DNA of 64,000 nucleotides, taken from contig QRDG01000533.1 in the NCBI GenBank assembly GCA_012064385.1, positions 587,651 to 651,650 on the forward strand, read 5' to 3'. A program made the position numbers and the translations under genes. Shown piece by piece: positions 1 to 10,964 of this stretch. Source of the DNA: Puccinellia tenuiflora (Eukaryota; Streptophyta; Magnoliopsida; Poales; Poaceae). Position 1 is the stretch's first letter; each line of letters begins with the position of its first letter. Below the pieces are notes generated by a model. That model did no database searches. It saw only the letters and a program-made list of their open reading frames with translations, and was not told the DNA's origin.

Positions 1-2564
1 ATGAAAATGCTTCTGTTCCCTCTAACTCTTGCATGAATATTAATGTAGAGGAAACCAAATTAATTGTGGAACAAGATTTGAACTTGAGTAGTTCAAAAAT
101 AAATTATTCTTCTTCATCCATCACTCATTGCCTTATGGCTAAATCTTCTTCTAGTGATGTTAATAATAATGATAATGATAATAATGATGAAGAAGATGAT
201 ATGGAAAAGGTTAATGCTCTCCTTCAAAATAAAGGTCTAATAATTCTTAAAGCCCTTCCTAACCATAAAAATGCTCAAGCTATCCTCTTTGAAATTATGG
301 AAACGCTAATTGAGCGTGGGGAAACTATTGAGGCCTTGGAAGCAAGCCTTGAAGAGAAGGGTAAGATCGAAAGAGATGATGCTATGGAGAAGGCATCGTT
401 AGAAGATGCTCTTGAGGAAGAGCAAGAGACTCGGGTTTCTCTTGAGGAGAAACTTGAAAATATTGAGGAGTCTCACAATGAAATAATTGCTAAAATCATT
501 AAAGAACGTGATCATGCTCATGCAAAATATAAAGTGTTTAAAATGGAAAATGCTAGATTAAATAATGAGCTTGACAAGTTGTCTTCCTCCATTTCTAATA
601 CTAATGATGCTTGTGCTACTAACTTCAATTCTTGTGAAGCATCTAGTTTGAAGGAGAATGTTGAGCTAAGGGCTCAACTTGAGTTGCTAACTAGCAAGTA
701 TAGGGAGTTGGAAGAAAGTCATGAAAAGCTATCTAGCTCTAATGATGATCTTCTAGCGTCCTATGCTAGTCTAAAGTTAGCTCATGAGGCCTTCACTACC
801 AAGGTAACATCTTGTGAGCCTCATGTGGATGATATCACAACCTTAACAAAAAATGCTATATTGCCATGTGCTAGTCCTAGTAGTTCATCCACTAAAAATG
901 TTGGTACATCATGTGATGAATTACTTTCTTTGCCTTGTTGCTCTAACAATGATGCATCTACCTCCTCTAGTTCTTGTGTTATCACTAAACATGTAGAGAA
1001 AAGAGGAGAGCTCAAGGCCCAAGCCACTTCTATGAAGAAAGGCTTGGAAAAGTGTCATGAAGGGAAGCGTGCACTTGACAACATGTTGAGTGTGCAACAA
1101 TCCCCCAATGACAAGAGTGGACTTGGATTCAACTCCAACAACAAAAACAAGTCCAAGGTTGAGAATAAGAAGAATGGCCAAGTTCAAATCAAGAATCCGG
1201 CCAACATCATTTGCTTCAAGTGCAAGCTAGAAGGGCACCATGTTCGGGATTGCCCAATGAAGAAGAAGCCTCTTAGTGAGAAGCAACTAGGGAAGCGGCC
1301 TCTTGTTCAATCTCGTGCTCAACCACGAGTTGAACAACGGCCACCTCCTAAGAAGACTCAAGCCAATGCTCCTCAAGTTGAGGAGCCTATTAAGAAGAAG
1401 AAGAGTCGGTGTTGCTACCTTTGCCGTGGCAAAGGTCATTTTGCTTCTTCATGCACTAACGATACCTCTTCCTCTCCTATCATAATTGATGATGCATATT
1501 CTCTTAGGAAGGATAGAGTTGGCAATGTGTTTGCCAAGTATGTGGGAGCTCAAAGTGGTGGCAAGAAAAGCACCATTTGGGTTCGCAAACCTATTGTGAC
1601 TAACCTCTTAGGACCCAACTTGGTTGGGGACCAACAAACTTCAACTTGATCAATAGGTGATTGTGGAGGACATTGGTGACTTGGCTATTTTTGAAGAATT
1701 AAGGGATCTTCATGGTTTTATTTCTCAAGCCAAGTCAATTGGATTATCACATATCTATCTCATATCTAATGCTTCCTCCTTGCGGTAACCTGTATTTAAT
1801 TCATATATACATTGAAAGTTGCTTGCTCCCTTGCATGTGTTAGTTTTGTTCCTAGCATGTGCTTGTATATGATATGCTACTTTCCTACTTGTCTTGTTAT
1901 TCAAGGTTGTGTATGATAGTTGTATATCATGTATGTGTAATTTGTGTGTTGAGCTTTATTGGATCTTGTGTTGATTTCAATTGGCTCTTTGAGATATTAA
2001 TGGACTATCCCATTTTGGGGGAGTGATGTGCTTTGTGCACCTCACAAACCTAAAAATGTGTGTACATGAAGCACATCACCTAGTATTGATATTTCAATAT
2101 TTTCATGAGAAATTCAAATTCTATAATGTCCATTAATTTCTCTAGTTGGTTTTATTTGCCTCTTGTTTAAAAATAAAATGAATTATCATATTATGGGGGA
2201 GTAATAAGCTATGTGCATATTACAATCCCATAAAAATGCGAACATTTGAGGTTTGCCACTTAGAGTTGATATTGTAAATTATCTTATTCCTATGTGGCAT
2301 GTTTGCTCGAACAAGTTCCAAATCTTCTTGTGGTTATCTTTTGGCTCTTGTTTGCGTGAGTTTGCTAGGGGTGTTTTTTCTCTAATATCCATTTCCATAT
2401 ATTATGTGAGAAACCATTTGTTTCATATTATTCTAACCATGGCTTTGCCGGTTGTTTCGAATAGTTGAAACTACCAACAAACCTTTTTCGAAATAAAACG
2501 CCATATTTCTCATTTCTTACGTTCTATTTCTTATCTCTTGCCATATGCTTATTTTTTGTGAAGT
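1..2564 (+). mobile_element. Outer LTR retrotransposon, left part
   Basis: Left portion of an LTR element that resumes at 12053 and ends with an LTR at 14508-16990. The two parts are one element because the inner retrotransposon between them is flanked by the perfect 5-bp duplication GAAGT (2560-2564 and 12048-12052). The left part holds a gag-like gene and then about 900 bp of AT-rich non-coding DNA (1650-2564). That non-coding DNA contains two polypurine-like blocks with the core TGGGGGAG (about 2015 and 2194); each is followed by similar sequence, so it looks like a diverged duplication with a period near 180 bp. No protease, RT or integrase reading frame is seen in either part, so the element looks non-autonomous. 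The 5' LTR lies outside the window. Confidence 0.8.
3..1649 (+). CDS. Gag-like protein with two CCHC zinc knuckles, 5' partial
   Basis: The frame is open from the window edge; the first Met in the window (33) is probably internal, so the N-terminus is missing. The visible part is about 548 residues: a Ser/Asn/Asp-rich head, a long Glu/Lys-rich segment with coiled-coil character (roughly residues 80-260 counted from Met33), a Ser-rich linker, then two retroviral-type zinc knuckles of form CX2CX4HX4C (CFKCKLEGHHVRDC and CYLCRGKGHFASSC). It ends in a TGA at 1647. Zinc knuckles bind nucleic acid in Gag particles, so the inferred role is RNA packaging. The coiled-coil plus CCHC layout resembles Gag of plant SIRE/Maximus-type copia elements, but lineage is uncertain because no pol is present. 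The frame is intact over 1.6 kb. Confidence 0.8.
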   Translation, partial: ENASVPSNSCMNINVEETKLIVEQDLNLSSSKINYSSSSITHCLMAKSSSSDVNNNDNDNNDEEDDMEKVNALLQNKGLIILKALPNHKNAQAILFEIMETLIERGETIEALEASLEEKGKIERDDAMEKASLEDALEEEQETRVSLEEKLENIEESHNEIIAKIIKERDHAHAKYKVFKMENARLNNELDKLSSSISNTNDACATNFNSCEASSLKENVELRAQLELLTSKYRELEESHEKLSSSNDDLLASYASLKLAHEAFTTKVTSCEPHVDDITTLTKNAILPCASPSSSSTKNVGTSCDELLSLPCCSNNDASTSSSSCVITKHVEKRGELKAQATSMKKGLEKCHEGKRALDNMLSVQQSPNDKSGLGFNSNNKNKSKVENKKNGQVQIKNPANIICFKCKLEGHHVRDCPMKKKPLSEKQLGKRPLVQSRAQPRVEQRPPPKKTQANAPQVEEPIKKKKSRCCYLCRGKGHFASSCTNDTSSSPIIIDDAYSLRKDRVGNVFAKYVGAQSGGKKSTIWVRKPIVTNLLGPNLVGDQQTST

Positions 2565-3647
2565 TGTCGGCACAGTGGAAACCAGGGTACCACGGGCCGG
2601 CCTGCCAGGGCCCGCAAGAATCTTTGGATGATTTTCGCTAAGGACCAGTCTCTCCAAGCCTGGCGAGCTTCGCGAGGATTTCTCTCCTCGCGGAGGGTTC
2701 TTCTCCTCGCCAAGGGTTCTTTCCCTTGGCGAGGGATCGCTCTTCGACAAGGCGTCTCCGACGCCGCCCGCAATTCTGCCAAGGACCAAGCTGAAGGGCT
2801 TGGCGAGGCTTTTCGCCTCGCGAAGCGCTTTCTTCATGAAGCCATCTCTGCTCCCGCGGCAGAGCGCACATGGACTCAGCGCCGGGTGCAGAGTGACGCG
2901 CGTGCCTACGCGCGATGACGACAACGCCGCAGTTGCCGTTTCCATGTATAAAGCAGTCAACAAAGCGGAGCCAAGCAAAGCGGACAACGAGTATTGCCTC
3001 TTTGGTGACAAGGGAACAGTCTGCAGCTACGCTCCAAGGACGACGTCACTGTGGGTCACCTCCCACCTCGGCAAGCGCCAGCCCGCCGTCCAGCTGGTCG
3101 GTCCCCCTTTTCAGCTTTGGTGACGCCGTTCCCCTGCCGTGGACCGCGTCCACGATCTTTACCTTTATGGTAGACCTCACCTTTACGGTGCACCGCGCCT
3201 CTTCCTTCGTCGCCATGTGGTAGCCCTTCCCGCCCAAATGTTTGGGCAGAAGAGGCCCAGGGCGCCTATAAAAGGAGGAGGATCACGCCCTAGCTAAGGG
3301 TTCGATTCCTGTTTTTCGACCTTCGGTTGCTGCAGCTCTAGCAAACCCTAACCCTAGATCTGGAGATCAGCCAGTAGCCATTGTTAGCCACCCAGAGCTC
3401 GACAAGCTCTCCTTGTACTGTAAAAACTCTCCAAGCAGTGCAATACATAGAAGCAGGACGTAGGGGTTTTACCTCCACAAGAGGGCCCTGAACCTGGGTA
3501 AGATCTTGTGTCAATCTCTGCAGTGTCGTCCGCAGCGAGCCTGACGAGCACCGTCGCCGGAGCCCGTTGTGGACTGTTTGACTCCGTGTTCAGCCCCTTA
3601 CACGATACCTTGGAGACACCCCTAGTTCCGGGGGACAATCTCCGACA
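2565..3647 (+). repeat. 5' LTR of inner retrotransposon
   Basis: Begins TG and ends CA. Exactly 8400 bp upstream of the matching 3' LTR. All seven differences from the 3' LTR fall in the first 370 bp (2620-2936); the last 710 bp are identical. It contains a TATA box at 3267 and telomere-like CCCTAACCCTAG text near 3345, presumably transcribed leader sequence. Confidence 0.95.
3267..3275 (+). promoter_or_regulatory. LTR TATA box (copy at 11667 in the 3' LTR)
   Basis: The sequence TATAAAAGG lies in a GC-rich context about two-thirds into the LTR, the expected U3/R position for the retrotransposon promoter. The same motif occurs at 11667-11675 in the 3' LTR, from which transcription could run out into the outer element. 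Confidence 0.75.
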
Positions 3648-3649
3648 TT

Positions 3650-3667
3650 TGGCGCGCCAGGTAGGGG
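3650..3667 (+). other. Primer-binding site of inner retrotransposon
   Basis: TGGCGCGCCAGGTAGGGG starts two bases after the 5' LTR. Its complement ends in CCA as a tRNA 3' end does. This is the usual primer-binding site of RIRE2-like grass gypsy elements; the exact tRNA is not assigned here. Confidence 0.8.
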
Positions 3668-3698
3668 GCTGAGGCGCGTCTTCATCCTCGACACAGCC

Positions 3699-6128
3699 AT
3701 GGCCGGTTCTCGTGCCGAACGTCTCGCTCGCCGGACGGCTAGCGCCGCCACCGCTCCCGCAGGCCGCCCGCGTGGCCGCCCGCGTGGGGGCTCTGCTCCG
3801 GAGCGCCGCGTCGACCCCGAGCCCCGCGTCGAGCACCCCGATGACGACGACATCGACCATGCTGAGGACGACCTCGGCGAAGAGGAGGCCTCCTCCCTGC
3901 CCCCGTCGCGGGACCGTGCTGCCTCCTCGCTGGGCCGCCCTGCGCCCAGCCCGGCGACTGCGCTCCTCATGGCGCAGGAGCTGCTGCAGTACCGCCCCAC
4001 GCCGGCGGCTCAGGAGGCCTGGCTCAACCGCGTTGCCGAGCTCATCGGCGCCGCTCGCGCCGCGGCACCTGCGCCGTCTCGTTCCCTGGTTCCTTCTGCG
4101 CTCGTGGGGGACGTGGCGCACGGCGCACCTCCCGCGCCTCCTCTCCAACCCACACCCGCTCCGGCTCCACCGGTTGCACCACAACCTGCTCCAGCGGGGG
4201 CTCCTCCTCGCGACGGCCGCGCTGCATCGCACGCGTCGTCGCCGCATGACTGCCAGATCGTGCAGCGAGCCCCTGAGGACGCACGCGTGAGCATCGAGCG
4301 CGGGCAAAAACGCCGCAACCGCGCCGTCCAGGACATCGCCACCGCCGGGCGCCACCTCCGCGCCACCCTTGCCAACGGCACGGTCACCTACGGCACGACG
4401 GCCGCGTTCACTCGCAGCCTTCGTCGCGTCGTTTGGCCGGTCAAGTTCAGGCCGGACCTCCCTCCGCGCTACGACGGCAAGAACAACCCCCTGGAGTTCC
4501 TGCAGCTCTACTCTTTGGCCATCCAGGCCGCCGGGGGCGACGACAAGGTCATGGCGAACTGGTTCCCTATGGCCCTCAAGGACTCTACGTCCTCATGGCT
4601 CACCAACCTCCCCGCCGAGTCCATCAACTCCTGGGAGGAGCTCTGCCGGTGCTTCGTCGCCAACTTCAAGGGCACGTATGAGCGCGGCCTCACCTACAAC
4701 GACCTCCGCGCCGTGCGTCAGAAGCCCGGCGAGACCCTCCGCAAGTACATCCAGCGCTTCAGCCAAGTGCGCAACAAGATCCCCAACGCCACCGACGCGC
4801 AGGTCATTTCGGCCTTCCAGGCTGGGGTCACAGACGTGCGGATGCTCGAGAAGCTCGGCATCCACGACAACATCACCACCGTCGTCAAGCTTTTTGACTT
4901 GGCGGACAAGTGCGCCAAGGCTGAAGAGGGCCGCTTGTTCGTCAAGAACGAGCCAGGGGACCCCACCGAGGGGTCCAAGAAGAAGAAATCCTCTGAGAAG
5001 CGCAAGACTACTGCGGTCCTCGCGGCAGAGCCTGACGCCAAGCAGTCTCGCCAAGCTGCTACTCCAGCCGCAGACCTGAGAAGAAGGATGATCGTCCTTT
5101 CTGCATCTACCACAACAGGCACTCTCACGCCACCGAGGACTGCTTCGACATCAAGAGGCTTCGCGAGCTCGCGAGCTCGCGAGGCAAACGGAGGCCGCGG
5201 CGGCCGCGGCGGAGGCCGCAGCGGCCGCGGGGGGCGACGCTGGAACAACAACTACAACGACAACTACCAGCAGAACCCCCAGGCCAACGCTGCCCAGCCC
5301 GCAAACGACAACCTGCCTGCCGAGGACTGACGAGGGCTACCAGGTACCTCGTGGAGCCGCTTGCATCCTTGGCGGGGCTCAGGCCCCTCGCTCCAACCGC
5401 CACTTCAAGCAACTCGCTCGCGAGGTCGCGGCAGCCCTCCCTGGAGTCGAGGCCTCCAGGCCCCTCAAGTGGTCCCAGTGCCCCATTACTTTCGACTCCG
5501 GCGACCACCCCAAGTCCACTTCAACCGTTGGCACCATCCCGTTGGTCTGCACCCCCACCATCAACAACATCGCCGTCCTAAGACGCTCATTGATGGGGGT
5601 GCTGGCCTCAACGTCATCTCCGTCGAGACATTCGAGAAGCTACAGGTGCCCTACGAGCGGCTCATGCCTACCAGGCCCTTCTCGGGAGTGACAGAGGGTC
5701 TTACCACCCCCTTGGGGCAGGTGAGGCTCGCCGTCACTTTCGGCACCCAGGCCAACTACCGCACCGAGCTGATCGACTTCGACGTCGCGCACATCGGCCT
5801 ACCCTACAACGCCATACTCGGCTACCCCGCCCTCGCCAAGTTCATGGCGGTGACCCACCACGCCTACAACCTCGTCAAGCTCCCTGGCTCGGGTGGCACC
5901 ATTGTCATCCGCGGCGTGGTCTCGGACGCCCTGTACGCTGCGCAGGCGGCCTACAAGGCTGCCGCGGTGGCGTCACCCGCCGACGAGGACGAGGAACCCC
6001 TCCCGAGGCCCCCCGCGAAGAAGAAGCAGCTGTTCTCCCAGGAGAAGGCCGCGACAAAACAAGTGCCTCTGGAGGCGAGCGGCTCGGGGGCTTGCGTCGC
6101 CATCGGCGCCAACCTGCCTCCTAAATAG
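3699..6128 (+). pseudogene. Gag-protease of inner element, frameshifted
   Basis: The Met at 3699 opens an intact 543-codon frame with a Pro/Ala-rich head and a Retrotrans_gag domain (about residues 250-400; core text PPRYDGKNNPLEFLQLY, then WFPMALKDSTSSWL and SWEELCRCF). Just before a degenerate zinc knuckle (CIYHNRHSHATEDC, near 5100-5145) the coding frame changes; the frame changes again so that the ILGGAQAPRSNRHFKQLA segment (5368-5580) is read in yet another frame, and finally to the aspartic protease (LIDGGAGLNVIS, 5587 onward), ending at 6128. The breaks at about 5070, 5340 and 5580, plus a stop at 5328, mean no full Gag-protease can be made, although the gag domain itself is intact. 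No RT follows. Confidence 0.85.
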
Positions 6129-7073
6129 GGGAGCGCGCTCCCGGAGGAGCAACACTTCATCATCAAAGAAGAAAAACTCCTGGCCACGCCAGTGTAATGA
6201 ACACCTATTTCAGGTCATTCTGAACCTTTGCGCATCGCGCCAGCATGTTTTGCGACTTCGGCAAAACTGTTATTACTGTTTATTCCTGCTCGTACGATCC
6301 CTCCTGTGTATCTCGCGAGCGGGGGCTAGCAGGGTGCCATGCCACGGGAGCATCCCGGCAGCGCCTAAAACCCAAGGGATCCGAGCTCTGAACTTGCGGG
6401 TCAGCTCTCATGCATGTCAACTCCCAAGGAGCTCTGAACTCATGGGTCAGCTCCCGCGCACGTCAACTCACCAAGGATCACCAAAACCTTGGTGCCTGGT
6501 TTCTCCTCGCGAGACACACATGAAGGAACCTACGAGCACCATAAGATTCCTTAGCTATCTATTGCTTGTGGGTATGCCTATTTCTCCAAGTGCAGGAAAA
6601 CAGGCTCTCCAAGCACTCAGGCACCCTCTCCAAGGCAACAACGCCTCGCCAGGGAACCAACACCCTCTTCAGGGCGGAAACGCCTCGTCAAGCTAAGTAC
6701 AAGAACTTGGTAGAATTTCCTCTTGCTGGTCTTTGCTCCTCGAGTCTCTTTTCTCTCTCCCACGCCTCATGGGCTGCTTGCACGTCAAAGGGGAGCCCCA
6801 AGCATCGCGCTTCGCGGAGCTCTTACTTCTTGAGGCCTCACTCACCCCCCGGACTTGTGGAGCACTGACTCGCACATACCGAAGCGGCGGTGGTGTAGCG
6901 CTAAGAGAGGGTCCTAAGACGTAGAGCGAAAAAGACATGAGGGGGAAGGACAAAGGTTTCCCGAGGGACATTCACAAGCACACTCAAATATAACTTGACA
7001 AGTTTTTACAAAGTTTACAATCAAAATGGCTAAGATAAATGTGCCCTTGGCACGTTCAGCTACAGGAAGGAGT
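6129..7073. other. Non-coding internal spacer of inner element
   Basis: Between the protease end and the antisense gene there is no convincing gene on either strand. It holds short direct repeats around 6380-6480 (GAGCTCTGAACT followed by GGGTCAGCTC, twice) and 'ctccaagg/ caacgcctcg' phrases near 6600-6690, probably small internal duplications. Confidence 0.6.
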
Positions 7074-10000
7074 TCAGGCCATCGCGCCTCCCGAGGTCCC
7101 CGCTCCATCCGCGCCAGCTCCTGCTCCTAGGGCACCTCCCTCGCCGTCGCCTTCGTCTTCATCGACCAAGACTTGGTCGAATTTCTTGGCATACGCGATG
7201 GCGGCCTGCTTGGCGGTCTCCCGCGCTTTGTCGCTGATGGCGCGCGGTGGCGCCATCACGTCCTCAAGATCAAGTGAGGACTGGAGCCTCACGAGGTTGC
7301 TGAAGACGTTGGTAACGGCGACGACGAGGAGGTCGCGACTCTCCTCCACGACACGCTTGTCGAAGCTCTTCGCGACCCCTTCAAGCTTTCCAAGGAACTG
7401 CTCGAAGAAGTGCGAGTACGAGGTCTCGTCGTCGGTCGCTGCGGAGAAGGAGGGGACGTCGATCCTCAGATCTCTCCCGACGGCGCGCACAGCGGCTCAC
7501 CAAGCTCTGGAGAATGCTTTGACGCTGGCGCGTCATGAACCGGTCAACCTGGCGCTGGTCTCGTGCCTGCTCCACCAGGGCCGCGACCGGCCCCACCTGC
7601 TGCCGGAGCTCGTCCAGGTCCCTCTCCAAGGCAAAGGCGTTCCCCTCGGCGCGCGCCTGGGCCTCCCGAGAGACCTCGAGGCAGGAGGTCAACCTTTTCT
7701 CCTCCTGCTCAAGCTCCTTGACGCGCTTCTCGAGCTCCTTGCGCTTGGTCTTGAGGCGGTCCTCGTGCTTCGCGACCTTCTCGTCATACTCCTTTGAGAG
7801 GTTTTCGCGGACGAGTTTGACTTTGAGGTCAGCCTCTTCTTGGAGCCTCTTATGCTCCGCCGCAAGGTTGGCCTCGTCGGTGGCCACCCGACCTTCACGC
7901 TCCTCCAGCTGCCCCTCGCGGGTGGCCTGGTCCTTCGCGAGCAGCTGGATCTGCTCCTCGCGCCGCTGCAGTTCCTTCTCCTGGAGGGCGAGCTCTTCCT
8001 CGCGCCGTTTCAGCTCGACCTCGCGAGGCGCCAGCTGCCCCTCGCGGGCGTCCAGTTGCTCGCGGAGCTCGTTCAGGCTGGCCTTGGCGGCCTCAGAGTC
8101 GGCGGCGAGTTTCTGCTTCGCGGCCGCCAGCTCGTCATGCTTGGAGGTGGTTTCCGCCTCAAGTGCTTCCCTGGCGGCGTCGAGCTCCTCCATCACCTCC
8201 TGCGCCTCCCGCTTGACGCTGTCGCGGGTCTCTTTGGCGAAGCGGATCGCTTCCTCGCGAGCCGCCTTTGCCGACGCGTCTTGCCGGCGACACATCTCCA
8301 CCCTCTCGTGGAGAAGAATCCAGGCGTCGCCAAGCCTTGCCCTTTCCTCCGCCAGGGTGTCTTCTTCCTTGGCGAGCTGCTCCTCCAGCCCGTCGAGCGC
8401 TCGCCGCGCCCGGTTGAGGACGATCCGGCGATAGGCCGCTTGGCGATGCGGCGCTTGCAGCGCCAAGGAGACTCCCACGCTGCTGCTGGGTGCAGTTCCC
8501 TCGACGCTTGTCGAGGCGCCTAGGGCATCCTGCCCCGAACTTGTAGCGGCCCCCGCCGCGGCATGGGGGCTCGTGGGGGCGTCTTCCTCGCCGCCCGCGT
8601 CGAGAGCCCTCAGGGGGCTGGGCATCTCCTCGCCCCTGGCCCCGTCGCTCGGGGGCTCCAGAGGTGTCTCTGCCTCCTGCTCCACAGGGGCGCCTCCGGC
8701 CCCCTCTACAACGGCCGCGTCCGCCGCGGCCCCAGGCGCGTCAGCCCTTCTCGAGGCCCCCTCCTCTGGAGGCGGCTCCGCGACGATGTCCTCGTCCACG
8801 GTTTCCTCCTCCGCCTCCTGCTGGACTGGAGGAGTCGCCGCCCTGGTTGGCGACGCCGCCGCCTCTGCGGTCTCCTCCTCCACGCGGTGCTCCGCCGCTG
8901 GAGGAGTCGCCGCCCGAATCGGCGACGCTACGCTCTCCTCGGCCATCACCGTCTCCGCGCGGTGCTCGACCGCGGGAGAAGCAACTGCCTGCTGCGGCTC
9001 GCCGGCTGCAGGCGTCTCCATGGCGACGCTGGTGGTCCCTCCAGCCCCGCCGAGCCGCCGTCTCTTTGGCTCCGCGGGCTGCCTGAAAGGAAAACAAGTC
9101 GAAAATCCTTCAAAGGGGGGAATTCTCAAAGTGAAATATTGAAGGAGAAAGAGAAGTCGAGGGCTTACTCGCCGGCCATCACCCACACCCTTTTCTTCGC
9201 CTTGGGAGGTTGGGTGAGGCTTGCTCCGGCCTCCTCCCGGGCCGCCCCTGTCTCCGCGCGAGGGATGCCTCCCGCGGTTGCGGCCCTCCTGTCGTGGACG
9301 GCCTTGGAGCGGGGCTCGCAACGCCCTCTCCCGCCACCGCTCGTCTCCTCCTCCTCGGCACGCTGGGAGCGGACGATGCGGAAGGCGTCCTCCTCGTCGC
9401 CGGAGGAAGCACCTGGAGGTCCACCTCGGCGTGGGCGCTCCTCGAGGATCCGGCGCCCTCGCCGACGGGGTCAGCGCCCCTTGAAGCCTCGTCCTCGCCA
9501 AGGGGGTCCTCGCTTCTCGAGGCCTCCTCCTCGGCGGACTCGGCCTCCTCAGCCTCAGGAGCCTCATCCACGTACTCCGGCTCCGCCGCCCACGGGTTAG
9601 GGCGAGGCCCGCTGTGCCCCGCGGGCACGATTCCCCACTCGTCGAACGTGGGCATATGCGAGCGCTGCTCCTCTATGCTCTCCTCGGCGAAGACAATGAG
9701 CGGCTTGGCCGCCTCTTTCTTGGCGGACGGGATCTCCGGCGATGTGAAGAGAACGTTCATAATCTGGCGGAGCATATCAGGCTCGAAGCCGTCCCTGCTT
9801 AGCCGCATGGCGTCGTCCTTGCCGTCGTATCGCCACACCGGCTCGGCGTGCTGTTGGAGGGGAGCGATGCGGCGCCTGGTGAAGTCCTTCGCCACCATTT
9901 GGCCGGTGACCCCTGCCTCGCGGATGTGACGGATGTACACGTACACCGCGTCAAGCTTCGAGCCCCTGAAGTCCGCGCTCGCCCAGCGCGCCCACTTCCT

Positions 10001-10657
10001 CGGCGGCGCCTCGGGCACCTCCAGGAGAGGGTGTGTGGCCTTGGCGTCGACGAAGAGCCACTTCTCGCGGAACTTGTCGACCTTTTTCGTCACCTTGGTG
10101 ACGGCGTCCTCGCCACTCCAGGCGATGGGGATGTAGTTGTCGCTCCTGGCGTCGACGATGCGGAAGGAGACGCACCCAAGCCGCTCGCCCTTGGCGGAGT
10201 TCCGAAGAGAATAGAAACTGCGGAAGAGCGCCACCGAGGGGCGGATGCCGACGTAGGCCTCGCAGAAGTGGGCGAAGATGGCAAGGATGAGGATGGAGTT
10301 GGGATGAAGATGAAGGAGTTGGATCTGGTACGTCTCCAAGATCGCCAGGAGGAAATCAGAAAATGGTGGTACCAGGCCGGCGTAGAGAGTATGAAGAAAG
10401 ATGGGGTAGAAGGTGTCGGTGAGCCTGCTACCGGCCGGCCTCAGTTCGGTGGCGCCGTGCTCGTTGGTTTTCGCCGCCGCCAGGTGGCGCACCGTCGCTA
10501 TCGTCGCAGCGGTGACACGCGTCTTCGGCAGTGCTCCCTCGAGAGCAGCGGCACGCGCCATCGCCGCGGACGTGCCCGCCCGCGCCATCGCTGCCGACGA
10601 GCTCGCCTGCACGGTGGCCTTGCCCTTCAAGTCGGTGGCTGCTCTCTTGGGCGCCAT
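7074..10657 (-). CDS. Antisense spliced gene of inner retrotransposon (transposase_28/PF04195-like plus coiled coil)
   Basis: The minus-strand gene starts at Met 10657. Exon 1 (10657-9183) carries a globular region resembling the plant 'putative gypsy type transposon' domain (PF04195), about residues 80-300, with phrases YAGLVPPFSDFLLAILETY and FCEAYVGIRPSVALFRSFY, then an acidic Glu/Ala tail. A 100-bp GT-AG intron (9182-9083; donor GTGATG, acceptor TTTCAG) joins it in phase to exon 2 (9082 onward), which encodes repeated Pro/Ala/Glu-rich units and then a long charged coiled coil (about 8430-7560). Near 7485-7500 a small indel changes frame; the tail with GRDLRIDVPSFSAATDDETS continues to a stop at 7074. 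The gene is transcribed against gag, between protease and 3' LTR. Function is unknown; the domain name is descriptive and does not show transposase activity. Confidence 0.75.
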
Positions 10658-10777
10658 TGGTCACCGGAGAGGAAGAAGAGTGCTCTGGAGATTGGAGTTC
10701 TCTGGAGAGTTTGGAGGCGTGGGGAGAAGTGTGCGGAGGAGTTACGGGAGAAGTAATGGGCGCCGCCTGCGCGCCCA

Positions 10778-10790
10778 GGCTTTATTGACC
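10778..10790 (-). promoter_or_regulatory. Possible TATA-like box of the antisense gene
   Basis: Minus-strand text GGTCAATAAAGCC lies about 125 bp upstream of the antisense Met (10657), between it and the 3' LTR. Position is reasonable, but it is a weak match and there is no other promoter evidence. Confidence 0.3.
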
Positions 10791-10949
10791 AGCACTCGAG
10801 TCGTGGCGGGCCCCACCACGTCGCCCGTTGGAGCCGAGGAGGTCGTGGCCGCGGGCGCAACCGCTGCGTGACACGTGTCGCGGCCCTGCCAGGCATCTTT
10901 GGCCCCTCGACGCTTCGCCTTCGTCCATGGGCCTCGGCGTGCCCATCGC

Positions 10950-10964
10950 GGGCCCGGGGGCTAC
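10950..10964 (+). other. Polypurine-type tract before 3' LTR
   Basis: GGGCCCGGGGGCTAC immediately precedes the 3' LTR TG. It is G-rich rather than purely purine but sits exactly where plus-strand priming is expected. Confidence 0.6.

Noticed and set aside
3340..3360. Telomere-like CCCTAACCCTAG text in both LTRs
   Set aside because: Only about two units; part of the LTR leader and not a telomeric or interstitial telomere array.
7535..9600. Long plus-strand open frames (for example 7535-8434 and 8563-9600)
   Set aside because: They are shadows of the antisense gene. The Ser/Arg- and Leu/Gly-rich text arises from reading the complement of GC-rich coiled-coil codons; no domain is recognisable.
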